Below, one piece after another: positions 9,077 to 17,867 of a stretch of DNA of 64,000 nt (within the stretch, counting starts at the first letter, position 1; the number at the start of each line of letters is the position of its first letter). The position numbers were made by a program, and so were the translations under genes. The notes below the pieces were generated by a model, which searched no databases, had not been told where the DNA came from, and saw only the letters and a program-made list of their open reading frames with translations. Origin of the DNA: Pseudomonas uvaldensis (lineage in GTDB: Bacteria; Pseudomonadota; Gammaproteobacteria; Pseudomonadales; Pseudomonadaceae); contig NZ_JAIWKS010000002.1 of the NCBI RefSeq assembly GCF_021271205.1, forward strand, positions 434,001 through 498,000, read 5' to 3'.

Positions 9077-11400
9077 GCCAGGAGCCGGTGTACAGCATCG
9101 CCGTGCGGGCACTCTGCGAGTTCACCGCCAAGACAGGCGATCTGGACCTGCGGTTCACCCCATCGCCCACGGCCCTGGAGGGCATCGTCGGCCACCGCAC
9201 CGTGGCGTCACGGCGCAGTGAGGGGTATCAGGTCGAAGTCAGCCTGGAAGGTAGCTACCGTGGGGTGAAGGTCAGGGGCCGGGCCGACGGTTATGACCCG
9301 CAGCGCAATTGCATCGAGGAAGTGAAGACCTACCGGGGCGACCTGTCGCGGCAACCGGCCAATCACCGTCAGTTGCATTGGGCCCAGGCGAAAATCTATG
9401 GCTGGCTGATGTGCGACAGGTTGCAACTGCCGCGCATCGACGTGGCGTTGGTGTATTTCGACATCGTCAGCGAAAAGGAAACCCGCCTGACGCAAAGCTT
9501 CGAGGCGCCACAACTCCAGACCTTTTTCGAGGAACAATGCACGTTGTTCCTGGCCTGGGCCGGGCAGGAGGTTGCCCATCGGCAGGCGCGTAATGACGGC
9601 GCACAGGCCCTGGCCTTTCCGCATGCCGATTTCAGGCCGGGCCAGCGGCACCTGGCCGAGTCGGTGTTCAAGGCCGTCAGCACCGGTCGATGTCTGATGG
9701 CGCAGGCACCCACCGGCATTGGCAAGACCGTCGGTACCCTGTTTCCGATGCTCAAGGCCCTGGCGCCGCAGAAGCTGGACAAGGTGTTCTTTCTCACGGC
9801 GAAGACCCCGGGCCGCAAACTGGCCCTGGATGCGGCACGGGTGCTGACCCGCAGCGCGCCGTCGATGCCGTTGCGGGTATTGGAGATGATCGCCCGGGAC
9901 AAGGCTTGCGAGCATCCGGATAAAGCCTGCCACGGCGAGTCTTGCCCGCTGGCCCGTGGGTTCTATGATCGCCTGCCGGCTGCCCGCCAGGCCGCGAGCC
10001 AGGTCACGCTGCTGGACCAGGCCGCGTTGCGAGAGATTGCGCTGGCCCACCAGGTGTGCCCGTACTACCTCAGCCAGGAAATGGCCCGTTGGGCCGATGT
10101 GGTGGTGGCCGACTATAATTATTACTTCGATTTCAGTGCCTTGCTGTTCGGCCTGGCCCAGGCCAATGGCTGGACCGTCGCGACCCTGGTGGACGAAGCC
10201 CATAACCTGGTGGAGCGGGGCCGGCAGATGTACAGCGCGATCCTCGACCAGTCGACCCTGGCCGCCGTGCGCAAAACCGCTCCTGAGCCCTTGAAGAAAG
10301 CCCTGCAGCGGGTCAATCGGCAATGGAACGCCTTGCATGGGCCGCAAGTGGCGGTCTACCAGGCTTATGACCAGGCGCCGGACAAGCTCCTCCAGGCGTT
10401 GGCGCAATGCACCGGCGCTATCGGCGACTACCTCAACGACCATCCCCAGGGCCTGGACAGCGGATTGCAGGCGTTCTACTTCGATGCGTTGCAGTTTGGC
10501 CGGGTAGCGGAGTCGTTCGATGAGCATTTCCTGTTCGACATTCACAAGCGTGAGCCGCAAAGCACGCGCAGCCGGTCCACCCTGTGCCTGCGCAACGTGG
10601 TACCGGCCGACTTCCTGCGGCCAAGGTTCACCGCGTCTCGTAGCAGCGTGCTGTTCTCTGCGACCCTGAGCCCCCGGCACTATTACGCCGATCTGCTGGG
10701 CACCCCGACGGACACGGTATGGATCGATGTCGAGTCGCCGTTCCAGGCCGAACAGCTGGACGTTCATGTGATCAGTCGGATCTCCACCCGTTTTGCCCAT
10801 CGCCAGGCCTCCCTGGAACCGATCGTCACCTTGATGGCCCGTCAGTTCCGCGAACGGCCGGGCAACTACCTGGCGTTCTTCAGCAGTTTCGATTACTTGC
10901 AGCAGGTGGCCGGACTGTTTGCCGAGCGACACCCGGACATTGCCACCTGGGCACAATCGCGAGGCATGGGGGAAGTGCCCCGGCAAGCGTTTATCGAGCG
11001 CTTCCAGGCGCACAGCCAGGGCATCGGGTTTGCGGTACTGGGCGGGGCGTTCGGTGAGGGCATCGACTTGCCGGGCTCGCGCCTGATCGGAGCGTTCATC
11101 GCCACCCTGGGCCTGGCGCAATTCAACCCGGTCAACGAGCAGATCAAGCAGCGCATGACCGCCATCTTCGGCGACGGTTATGACTACACCTACCTGTATC
11201 CGGGCTTGCAGAAAGTCGTTCAGGCCGCGGGAAGGGTCATTCGCACCCAGCAGGACCGTGGCGTGGTCATGCTGATCGACGACCGTTTCGGCGAGGCCAG
11301 GGTGCGGCACTTGTTGCCGCGTTGGTGGTCAGTGACGGAGGAATACCAGCAGATTGCCCACCCGAATGTTCCGTCGGGCTTGCCTGGTGCTTTTTCCTGA
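9073..11400 (+). CDS. XPD/DinG-like DNA helicase with N-terminal PD-(D/E)XK nuclease domain
   Basis: A 775-residue superfamily 2 helicase. The first ~180 residues look like a RecB/Cas4-type nuclease fold (RGRADGYD, then IEEVKTY, then QLHWAQAKIYGW). Walker A is APTGIGKT with Lys218, and DEAH is at 374-377. Between them are the cysteines of an XPD-type iron-sulfur cluster (ACEHPDKACHGESC, then VCPYY). Helicase motif VI is QAAGRVIRT near the C-terminus. ATG 9073 overlaps the stop of the FAN1-like gene. The pairing points to a crosslink or branched-DNA repair module in which a flap nuclease is coupled to a 5'-3' helicase; the pairing is seen, the joint function is inferred. Confidence 0.87.
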   Translation: MSQEPVYSIAVRALCEFTAKTGDLDLRFTPSPTALEGIVGHRTVASRRSEGYQVEVSLEGSYRGVKVRGRADGYDPQRNCIEEVKTYRGDLSRQPANHRQLHWAQAKIYGWLMCDRLQLPRIDVALVYFDIVSEKETRLTQSFEAPQLQTFFEEQCTLFLAWAGQEVAHRQARNDGAQALAFPHADFRPGQRHLAESVFKAVSTGRCLMAQAPTGIGKTVGTLFPMLKALAPQKLDKVFFLTAKTPGRKLALDAARVLTRSAPSMPLRVLEMIARDKACEHPDKACHGESCPLARGFYDRLPAARQAASQVTLLDQAALREIALAHQVCPYYLSQEMARWADVVVADYNYYFDFSALLFGLAQANGWTVATLVDEAHNLVERGRQMYSAILDQSTLAAVRKTAPEPLKKALQRVNRQWNALHGPQVAVYQAYDQAPDKLLQALAQCTGAIGDYLNDHPQGLDSGLQAFYFDALQFGRVAESFDEHFLFDIHKREPQSTRSRSTLCLRNVVPADFLRPRFTASRSSVLFSATLSPRHYYADLLGTPTDTVWIDVESPFQAEQLDVHVISRISTRFAHRQASLEPIVTLMARQFRERPGNYLAFFSSFDYLQQVAGLFAERHPDIATWAQSRGMGEVPRQAFIERFQAHSQGIGFAVLGGAFGEGIDLPGSRLIGAFIATLGLAQFNPVNEQIKQRMTAIFGDGYDYTYLYPGLQKVVQAAGRVIRTQQDRGVVMLIDDRFGEARVRHLLPRWWSVTEEYQQIAHPNVPSGLPGAFS

Positions 11401-11453
11401 GAGCAGACTTGCCCCATATTTCGCGAAACGCCTCCACGGATGCCTTGGCCAAC

Positions 11454-12998
11454 ATGCCCGATAACGACAACAAGCCCATCCTCATCAACGAAGAACAGCG
11501 TTTTCGCCTGCTCATCGATGCCGTGGTCGACTACGCCATCTACATGACCGATCCCACGGGCATCATCATCAGCTGGAATTCTGGAGCCCGACGCTTCAAG
11601 GGCTATGAGGAAGCGGAAATCATCGGCCAGCACTTTTCCCGCTTCTACACCGAAAAGGACCGTGCTGCCGGCCTGCCGCAGCGGGCGCTGAGTACCGCCG
11701 CCCGGGAAGGTCGCTTCGAAGGCGAAGGCTGGCGGGTGCGCAAGGACGGCACGCAGTTCATGGCCCATGTGGTCATCGACGCGATCCGCAGCGACACCGG
11801 CGTACTGCTGGGCTTTGCCAAGATCACCCGCGACATCACGGATGTCACCCAGGCGCAGTTGGCCTTGGAACAAGCCCGAGAAGCATTGTTCCAGTCCCAG
11901 AAACTGCAAGCCATCGGTCAACTGACTGGCGGTATCGCCCATGATTTCAATAACTTGCTGACGGTGATCCTCGGCAACCTGGAGATCGTTCGCAAGCGCA
12001 TGCCTGGCGACCCCAAGCTTGCCCAACTGCTGGACAACGCGACCCAGGGCGCGTTGCGTGGCGTTTCGCTGACCCAGCGGATGCTGGCGTTCGCCCGTCG
12101 GCAGAAACTGACGTCCGAATCGGTCCAACTGCCGGCCCTGGTACAGGGCATCAGCGGTTTGCTGCAAAGCTCCCTGGGCCCATCGTTCCACATCCAGACC
12201 TCCTTTGCCCCTGGCCTTTCCCCCGTGCTGGCGGACGTCAACCAACTGGAACTGGCGATCCTCAACCTGGCGACCAACGCCCGTGATGCCATGCCCAACG
12301 GCGGGCGCATCCTGATCGCGGCCGATGAGCGACGGGATACCCCGGCCTTGCCACAGGCCGCCATGAAGCCCGGGCGCTATGTATGCCTGTCGATCATCGA
12401 CGAGGGCGAGGGCATGGATGAAGCGACCCTGGCCTCGGCCGTCGAGCCGTTTTTCACCACCAAGGGGGTGGGCAAGGGTACGGGCCTGGGACTGTCCATG
12501 GTCCATGGCCTGGCGGAACAGCTGGGCGGCCGCCTGCTGCTGCTCAGCGAAAAGGGCGTGGGCACCACCGCTGAGCTGTGGCTGCCGGTGGCGCAAGCCC
12601 AGGTATCGGAGAAGACCCAGGTGCAGGAGTCGGCTTCACTGATGACCCAGGAGTTGCTGGTGCTGGTGGTGGACGATGACAGCCTGGTGCTGACCAGTAC
12701 CCGGCTGCTGATCGAAGACCTGGGACACCGGGTCCTTTGCGCTTCTTCCGGGGCCCAGGCCCTGGAGTTGTACGAATCCAACCAGGACATCGACTTGGTG
12801 ATCACCGACATGGCCATGCCGCAGATGGATGGCGCGCAGTTGGCGAAGCTGCTTCGTGACCGGCAGCCCACCTTGCCCATCGTCCTGGCCACTGGTTATG
12901 CCGAACGCCTGGAAGGTTTCGCCACGCAATTGCCGCGCCTGACCAAGCCGTTCAAGCAGATCGATCTGGTGAAGGCCATCGGGCAGACGATGAAATGA
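11454..12998 (+). CDS. PAS hybrid sensor histidine kinase/response regulator
   Basis: Cytoplasmic two-component protein of 514 residues with no membrane segment. Order: PAS domain (about 15-125, with SWNSGARRFKGY), HisKA with phospho-accepting His163 (GGIAHDFNNLL), HATPase with the GxGLGLS box (KGTGLGLSMV), then a receiver with phospho-acceptor Asp452 (VITDMAMPQMDG). The AHDFNN box is typical of hybrid kinases that pass phosphate to their own receiver. The start is uncertain: ATG 11454 fits the family N-terminus but lacks a good ribosome site; TTG 11409 is the alternative. It follows the helicase gene by 53 bases. Its signal and output are unknown. Confidence 0.87.
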   Translation: MPDNDNKPILINEEQRFRLLIDAVVDYAIYMTDPTGIIISWNSGARRFKGYEEAEIIGQHFSRFYTEKDRAAGLPQRALSTAAREGRFEGEGWRVRKDGTQFMAHVVIDAIRSDTGVLLGFAKITRDITDVTQAQLALEQAREALFQSQKLQAIGQLTGGIAHDFNNLLTVILGNLEIVRKRMPGDPKLAQLLDNATQGALRGVSLTQRMLAFARRQKLTSESVQLPALVQGISGLLQSSLGPSFHIQTSFAPGLSPVLADVNQLELAILNLATNARDAMPNGGRILIAADERRDTPALPQAAMKPGRYVCLSIIDEGEGMDEATLASAVEPFFTTKGVGKGTGLGLSMVHGLAEQLGGRLLLLSEKGVGTTAELWLPVAQAQVSEKTQVQESASLMTQELLVLVVDDDSLVLTSTRLLIEDLGHRVLCASSGAQALELYESNQDIDLVITDMAMPQMDGAQLAKLLRDRQPTLPIVLATGYAERLEGFATQLPRLTKPFKQIDLVKAIGQTMK

Positions 12999-13022
12999 AC
13001 GCAGGGGGCCCGGTTCGTAGCG

Positions 13023-13253
13023 CTATGTGGTGTTCTTCCTGAACCCCCGCAGGTTCATGGCACACAGACAGAACTGCAACACGATCAGTGCGTAGGCATC
13101 CGTGTGCAGACCCCAGATCACCCACAGGATATTGCTCGCGATGAAACAACTGAACCCAGCCACGCGCCGGCGTGGCTGGCGCGAGCCGATCAGCCAGGCC
13201 GCCAGTACCGTCACCACCATCGCGGGCCATTGCACCCATCCTACATAATCCAC
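13023..13253 (-). CDS. Small inner-membrane protein (GTG start)
   Basis: A 76-residue protein with two to three hydrophobic segments (WPAMVVTVLAAWLIG, CFIASNILWVIWGL, ALIVLQFCLCAM) and a short basic tail (RGFRKNTT). The GTG at 13253 lies 6 bases after a GAGGAG ribosome site; the frame remains open upstream, but that part has no membrane or coding character. Many proteobacteria have similar short YgjV-like or unnamed membrane proteins; function unknown. Confidence 0.75.
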   Translation of the reverse strand: MDYVGWVQWPAMVVTVLAAWLIGSRQPRRRVAGFSCFIASNILWVIWGLHTDAYALIVLQFCLCAMNLRGFRKNTT

Positions 13254-13397
13254 CGCTTGCTCCTCGTGCTTCCGATGATCTACAGACCGCAGGCGGCGGC
13301 CCGGCGTTTCGTTGGACCGGCGGTCCATCGACTTGAACTTGCCCGATGGCGCGTTCCTCCAACGAAGCTGAATCATCATCGAGGAATGACCTGCGTA

Positions 13398-13934
13398 ATG
13401 CCCCGTATTCTGACCAGCCAGACCCAGGAAGAAGAACTGACGGAACACAAGGCCAAGCTGTTCGGCTCTCCCAAGGAGCGGCTGGATTTCTATCGACGGG
13501 AGATCCAGTACGAAACCAGCATCCTGGCCAATCGAACCGATGCCTACCTGGCCGCTCAATCCTTCCTGGTGATCGCCTTCGCCTCATGCATGGCCAACCT
13601 GAACCCGGAGTGGGGCAAGTTGTTCACCCTGGTGGTTCCACCGTTCCTGGCGCTGCTGGGGTTCTTGAGCTCCCTCAATGCGTGGCCGGGCATCCGCGCG
13701 GCCTACGAGATCATCGATCACTGGCATTTCAAGCAAAGCGAGCTGCTGCGCGCCGAGCCGATGATGGGACTGGTCTATGACGAGTCGCCGCTGTTCAGCG
13801 AGCGGGAATCGACCCACAAGGGCTACCGCAAGTCGCTGCTGTTTTCCCTGCGCACGCCCTGGATCTTCGCTACGTTCTGGGTACTGCTGGGAGGCTATTC
13901 GATCTTTATCCAAGTGACCGATCCCGGGGGCTAG
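13398..13934 (+). CDS. Two-segment membrane protein, RipA/SLATT-like layout
   Basis: A 178-residue protein. A helical N-terminal half (SPKERLDFYRREIQYETSIL) leads into a hairpin of two adjacent membrane helices (SFLVIAFASCMANL and LFTLVVPPFLALLGFLSSL), then a soluble loop and one further hydrophobic segment at the end (WIFATFWVLLGGYSIFI). This resembles the RipA/SLATT-type small membrane protein layout, but I cannot assign a family firmly. ATG 13386 in frame is an alternative; GAGGA at 13381-13385 abuts it, so ATG 13398 is preferred although its 12-base spacing is long. The 3' end overlaps the antiporter gene on the other strand by 29 bases. Confidence 0.75.
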   Translation: MPRILTSQTQEEELTEHKAKLFGSPKERLDFYRREIQYETSILANRTDAYLAAQSFLVIAFASCMANLNPEWGKLFTLVVPPFLALLGFLSSLNAWPGIRAAYEIIDHWHFKQSELLRAEPMMGLVYDESPLFSERESTHKGYRKSLLFSLRTPWIFATFWVLLGGYSIFIQVTDPGG

Positions 13935-15273
13935 CCTGTTCTCGCTGTTGGTGACGCTCATACCAGGCCAGGATGGGTTGGGTGCTCAGGCCGTGAACCA
14001 GGATGCTCAGGGCCACCACCGACAACGTGAGGTCGATACCCAGTTGCGCCACGTGTGGTTGTAACTGATGGTTCAAGGCAAAAAACAGATAGAACAGGCT
14101 GCCGATGCCCCGTATGCCGAACCAGCCAATCAGCAGTCGCTGATGTCCGTCCAACAATGGCCCCCAAGGGATCGCCAGGACGCTCAGGGGGCGAATCACG
14201 GCAAACAGCAGGGCACTGATGACGACGGCGCGCCAATCCCAATGGTTGACCAGCACCACCCCCAGCAGGGTCACCAAAAACACCTCCATGGCGCGCTCCA
14301 CCAGACTGCCGAAGGCCAGCATGTCGCCCATCATGACGCCAGCGGCCACCTGTCCTTCATCCAGGGATTGCGTGTCGCCCACCAGCGCCTCGGGCGGCGC
14401 GACGGTCTCATGGCCCACCACCGGTTGTACCAGGTGCTCGGCGGGCGGTGCATCCTTGTCGGTGGAGGCGACCTCGGCCTGCCGCAGGCCCAGCCCGGCG
14501 GCGAACACCGAGAGAAAGCCATAGCCCTGGATCGACTCGGCGGCGACATAGGCCAGCGCGATCAGCGCCAGGGCCAGGTAATCGTTGGGGGAGAGGGTGC
14601 TATCGGCATTTCTGATGCGCATCGACAAGGTGAGCTTGCCGATCCCGCGTCCCATCCAATAGCCCACCAGCAAGCCGGCCGGAACAGCCCACAAGACATT
14701 GAGCAAAGTCCACTGCAGGAGGAAACCGCTGCCGTCCTCGCGCAGCATCAGCAAACCCAGGATCACGAACGGAAATGCCGTACCGTCGTTCAACCCTGCC
14801 TCGCCGGACAGGCCAAAGCGCACCCGGTCGTCATCACGGGCATCGTTGACTTGCACCAGCGCCGCCAGCACTGGATCAGTGGGCGCCAGCATCGCGCCGA
14901 TCAGTAGCGAAACACCCCATCCGAGGCCGAACAGATAATGCAGTGTCAGGCACAGGCCGGCGATGGTCAGAATCATCACGGGACCGGCCAACCCATAGGC
15001 CACGCGCCAGGTGCGATTCTTGAAAGGCAGACGCAACTTGAGGCCGCTGACGAACAACGAAAACACCACCGCGATTTCGGTGAGGTGCTCCATCCATACC
15101 GAAGAATCGCCGATGTCCAGTCTCAGCAAGTCGAGCCCCAACGGGCCGATGGCGACACCCAGCACCAGGCACACGGCCGATGTGGTTACCGGCATCCAGC
15201 GCAGGTAAGACGAGGTCAGAGCCAGGGTCAATAACACGGCACCGAGCACGGCTACCCACACTGAAAAAGTCAT
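13906..15273 (-). CDS. NhaP/CPA1-type cation:proton antiporter
   Basis: A 455-residue inner-membrane antiporter exchanging Na+ or K+ for protons. About 12 hydrophobic segments are visible. The conserved GAMLAPTDPVLAALVQ motif and the ion-binding region LSGEAGLNDGTAFPFV mark the CPA1 (NhaP) branch. A polar insert at about 270-315 (DKDAPPAEHLVQPVVGHETV) is probably a cytoplasmic loop. No large C-terminal regulatory domain follows. The start has a strong AAGGAG site 6 bases upstream. Confidence 0.9.
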   Translation of the reverse strand: MTFSVWVAVLGAVLLTLALTSSYLRWMPVTTSAVCLVLGVAIGPLGLDLLRLDIGDSSVWMEHLTEIAVVFSLFVSGLKLRLPFKNRTWRVAYGLAGPVMILTIAGLCLTLHYLFGLGWGVSLLIGAMLAPTDPVLAALVQVNDARDDDRVRFGLSGEAGLNDGTAFPFVILGLLMLREDGSGFLLQWTLLNVLWAVPAGLLVGYWMGRGIGKLTLSMRIRNADSTLSPNDYLALALIALAYVAAESIQGYGFLSVFAAGLGLRQAEVASTDKDAPPAEHLVQPVVGHETVAPPEALVGDTQSLDEGQVAAGVMMGDMLAFGSLVERAMEVFLVTLLGVVLVNHWDWRAVVISALLFAVIRPLSVLAIPWGPLLDGHQRLLIGWFGIRGIGSLFYLFFALNHQLQPHVAQLGIDLTLSVVALSILVHGLSTQPILAWYERHQQREQASPRDRSLG

Positions 15274-15458
15274 CGGTGCTCCTTGATCCAGATGGCGAGG
15301 GGATTTTGCATCTGGTTATTCGTTCGAGGCATGGCGAGTCGATACGGTTCCGTTTATCCGGCTGCCATTCGATTCGAGGGAATTTTTCTTCCCGCGCAGG
15401 GCTCTGCAATGGAAGAGACGTGTTGTTCAGCGTCCTGCCGAGAACTGAAGAGGCCCTT

Positions 15459-16856
15459 ATGACTGCGCTGACATCCCTGCACCAGCCTGCCACCGCGGGA
15501 CCGTTTACAGATGCACCGTTCACCGAGGCCGGTACCGTGCGCCAATGCTACGAGCGACTGCTCCAGGGCCCTGACGATACCGACAAACAAGCCATGGCCC
15601 AGGCGTTTCTCCAGTCGTGTCTGGAAAAAGCCGCTGCCTTGCCCCAGGAAATCCCCGATGACCCGGCAACGCTGCAAGCCTGGGTCGAAGAGCACAGCGC
15701 CGGTGTGGCCCGGCAGTATGCCGAGTATCTGGAACGTCGCAAAAGCGGCGGGCCCCGAGAGTTTTTCAGCAGCAAAGCCCATGCGCTGTACTTCCTGCAA
15801 GCCGTCGCACCGACCAAACTGGTCGACGGTGCCTGGTTGTACGGCGTGCTCAAGCACTGGCACGACCATCGCTTCGAAGGGCTGCTGTGCACCTACCTGG
15901 AAGAGCTGGGGGACGGTAATCCGGCGCAGAACCATGTGGTGATCTATCGCAAGTTGCTCGCCGAGCATGGCCTGCCGGACGCTCCGGACATCGATGACGA
16001 GCGTTATCTGCAAGGCGCGGTGCAACTGGCCCTGGGGTATGCTGGCGATGAATACTTGCCCGAGGTGATCGGTTACAACCTGGGCTATGAACAACTGCCC
16101 TTGCACCTGCTGATCAGCGCCTATGAGTTGAGCGAACTGGCCATCGACCCGTACTACTTCACCTTGCACGTCACCATTGACAACGCCAGCACCGGCCACG
16201 CTCACAAGGCCGTGCAGTCGCTGCTGCAATTGATGCCGATGGAAGCCGACCGCGAGGCCTTCTGGCGGCGGGTCACCCTGGGTTATCGCCTCAATGACCT
16301 GGGGCAGGGCAGCCGGACGATCATCGAGGCATTCGACCTGGATCGCGAAGTGCTCGACATGCTCGAACGCAAACGTCCGTTCGGCCAGCACATGCATTCA
16401 GACTACTGCAAGTTCCAGGGCAAGACCGTCAACCAGTGGCTGGCCGAGCCCGGTCAACTGGAAGGTTTCCTCCAGGCGCTGCAGGACAAGGGTTGGATCA
16501 AGCGCCACGAAGACCCGCAGAACAGTCGCTTCTGGACCCTGATCGAAGGAGCGGGCGCTGCCATGTTCGGGGTGTTCAGCCCTTACGAAAAGCAGTTGCT
16601 GCACGACTGGATCGCCGGGGATTGGCTGAACGAGCGCAGCCGCAGCGCGCCGCGGCGCAATCAAGGGGCCGCCTGCGAGCCTCGGATGCCGATGGAGGAT
16701 CCCGATGTCCGCAATCTGCAACAGGGCCTGCGCGGAAAGGTCCCTGATGAACAGATGCGGATTCTCATCCCCTGGCTCTCGGCCCGCTGCCACAGCCATC
16801 CGGCCGGGTTGCTGGCCACCCGTCGGTTCATCGAACTCAAATCCGTACTTCGCTAG
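15459..16856 (+). CDS. Iron-containing redox enzyme, haem-oxygenase-like di-iron family
   Basis: A 465-residue protein of the haem-oxygenase-like domain (Haem_oxygenas_2) type. Known relatives use a di-iron centre for N-oxygenation, desaturation or C-C cleavage of amino or fatty acids. Candidate metal ligands are visible in order: EELGDGNPAQNH (Glu149, His159), GYEQLPLH and AYEL (Glu211 or Glu223), and HVTIDNASTGHAH (His237, Asp241, His247). The N-terminal ~100 residues and C-terminal ~150 residues extend beyond the core. ATG 15459 has GAAGAGG five bases upstream. It leads a four-gene run (methyltransferase, YbdK, LigD), suggesting action on a small molecule later methylated or amidated. Substrate unknown. 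Confidence 0.82.
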   Translation: MTALTSLHQPATAGPFTDAPFTEAGTVRQCYERLLQGPDDTDKQAMAQAFLQSCLEKAAALPQEIPDDPATLQAWVEEHSAGVARQYAEYLERRKSGGPREFFSSKAHALYFLQAVAPTKLVDGAWLYGVLKHWHDHRFEGLLCTYLEELGDGNPAQNHVVIYRKLLAEHGLPDAPDIDDERYLQGAVQLALGYAGDEYLPEVIGYNLGYEQLPLHLLISAYELSELAIDPYYFTLHVTIDNASTGHAHKAVQSLLQLMPMEADREAFWRRVTLGYRLNDLGQGSRTIIEAFDLDREVLDMLERKRPFGQHMHSDYCKFQGKTVNQWLAEPGQLEGFLQALQDKGWIKRHEDPQNSRFWTLIEGAGAAMFGVFSPYEKQLLHDWIAGDWLNERSRSAPRRNQGAACEPRMPMEDPDVRNLQQGLRGKVPDEQMRILIPWLSARCHSHPAGLLATRRFIELKSVLR

Positions 16857-16865
16857 GAGCCCTGC

Positions 16866-17867
16866 ATGAATCAGGAAGAACGCCTGTCCGAACCCGACCT
16901 GGCGCTGTTGCAGCTGGGCCGTCGTCTGCAAGCCGACGGTTATCGCTTCGTCACCCCGACGCCCTTGACCCATGAGCGGGTCAACGCACGCCCTGGCAAC
17001 GAACGGTCCAGGACGTTGCGGGACGTGTTCGGCTGGTCGCGTCCGTTTGCGCCAGGACTGATCTCCGCCGACGAGCAACGCCAGTTGCAAGAGGCCGAGG
17101 TGTTGGAGGAGCGCGATGGCCTGCTCAGCAGCCGGGTACGCTGGTCGAGCCTGGACGGCCTGCTGTTCGCTCATTCACGGTTTCCCACCCAAGCCGCCGA
17201 CGCGGTGTTTTTCGGACCGGACACCTACCGCTTCGCCCAACTGATCCATGCCCATCTGCAAGAGAATTTCACCGCCGTGCATAGGGCCGTAGACATCGGC
17301 TGCGGCGCCGGTGTCGGGGCAATCGTGATTGCCCGTGCCCGACGCGAGGCCCAGGTGCTGGCCCTGGATATCAACCCATTGGCCTTGCGCCTGAGCGCGG
17401 TCAACGCCGCGTTAGCGGAGGTGAGCAATGTCGAGATCGCCCACAGCGATCTGTTCCAGAACGTGGAAGGCCAGTTCGACCTGATCGTCGCCAACCCGCC
17501 GTACATGGCTGATCCGGCCGAGCGTGCCTATCGCCACGGTGGCGGAACCCTGGGTGCCGGGCTGTCGCTGCGCATCGTCGAGCAGGCCTTGCCCCGGCTT
17601 ACGCCCGGCGGCTCGCTGGTGCTCTACACCGGCGTGGCAATGGTCGACGGTCGTGACCCTTTCCTGGAGGCGTTGGGCGCATGGCGCGATTCACCTGAGT
17701 TTGGCTGGACCTACAAGGAATTGGACCCGGATGTCTTTGGCGAGGAGTTGCTGACACCGGGTTATCAGGACGTGGAAAGGATCGCCGTGGTGGCGTTGGT
17801 TGTAACCCGCATTGGCGCGGGAACCGGAGGGATCATCGATGAACAGGCGTCTGAAGTTCGGCATTGA
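16866..17867 (+). CDS. Class I SAM-dependent methyltransferase (NPPY type)
   Basis: A 333-residue Rossmann-fold methyltransferase. SAM-binding motif I is VDIGCGAGVG (142-151), the acidic motif II is LALDINPL, and the catalytic-loop motif NPPY (210-213) is the signature of N-methyltransferases acting on planar amides or amines, such as PrmC/HemK, rRNA m2G and adenine enzymes. The N-terminal ~110 residues form an extra domain. AGGAG lies six bases before the ATG and overlaps the previous stop; the 3' end overlaps ybdK by 29 bases. The operon suggests a metabolite or peptide substrate, but a translation-factor or rRNA substrate cannot be excluded. Confidence 0.85.
   Translation: MNQEERLSEPDLALLQLGRRLQADGYRFVTPTPLTHERVNARPGNERSRTLRDVFGWSRPFAPGLISADEQRQLQEAEVLEERDGLLSSRVRWSSLDGLLFAHSRFPTQAADAVFFGPDTYRFAQLIHAHLQENFTAVHRAVDIGCGAGVGAIVIARARREAQVLALDINPLALRLSAVNAALAEVSNVEIAHSDLFQNVEGQFDLIVANPPYMADPAERAYRHGGGTLGAGLSLRIVEQALPRLTPGGSLVLYTGVAMVDGRDPFLEALGAWRDSPEFGWTYKELDPDVFGEELLTPGYQDVERIAVVALVVTRIGAGTGGIIDEQASEVRH

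Noticed and set aside
9208..11310. A 700-residue minus-strand open frame opposite the helicase gene.
   Set aside because: The plus-strand frame has the Walker A, DEAH box and iron-sulfur cysteines; the minus-strand translation is low-complexity and motif-free.
15288..15315. CCAGATG...CATCTGG dyad in the antiporter/HDO divergent region.
   Set aside because: Seven-base arms with a 14-base spacer are not convincing alone and no regulator gene is adjacent.
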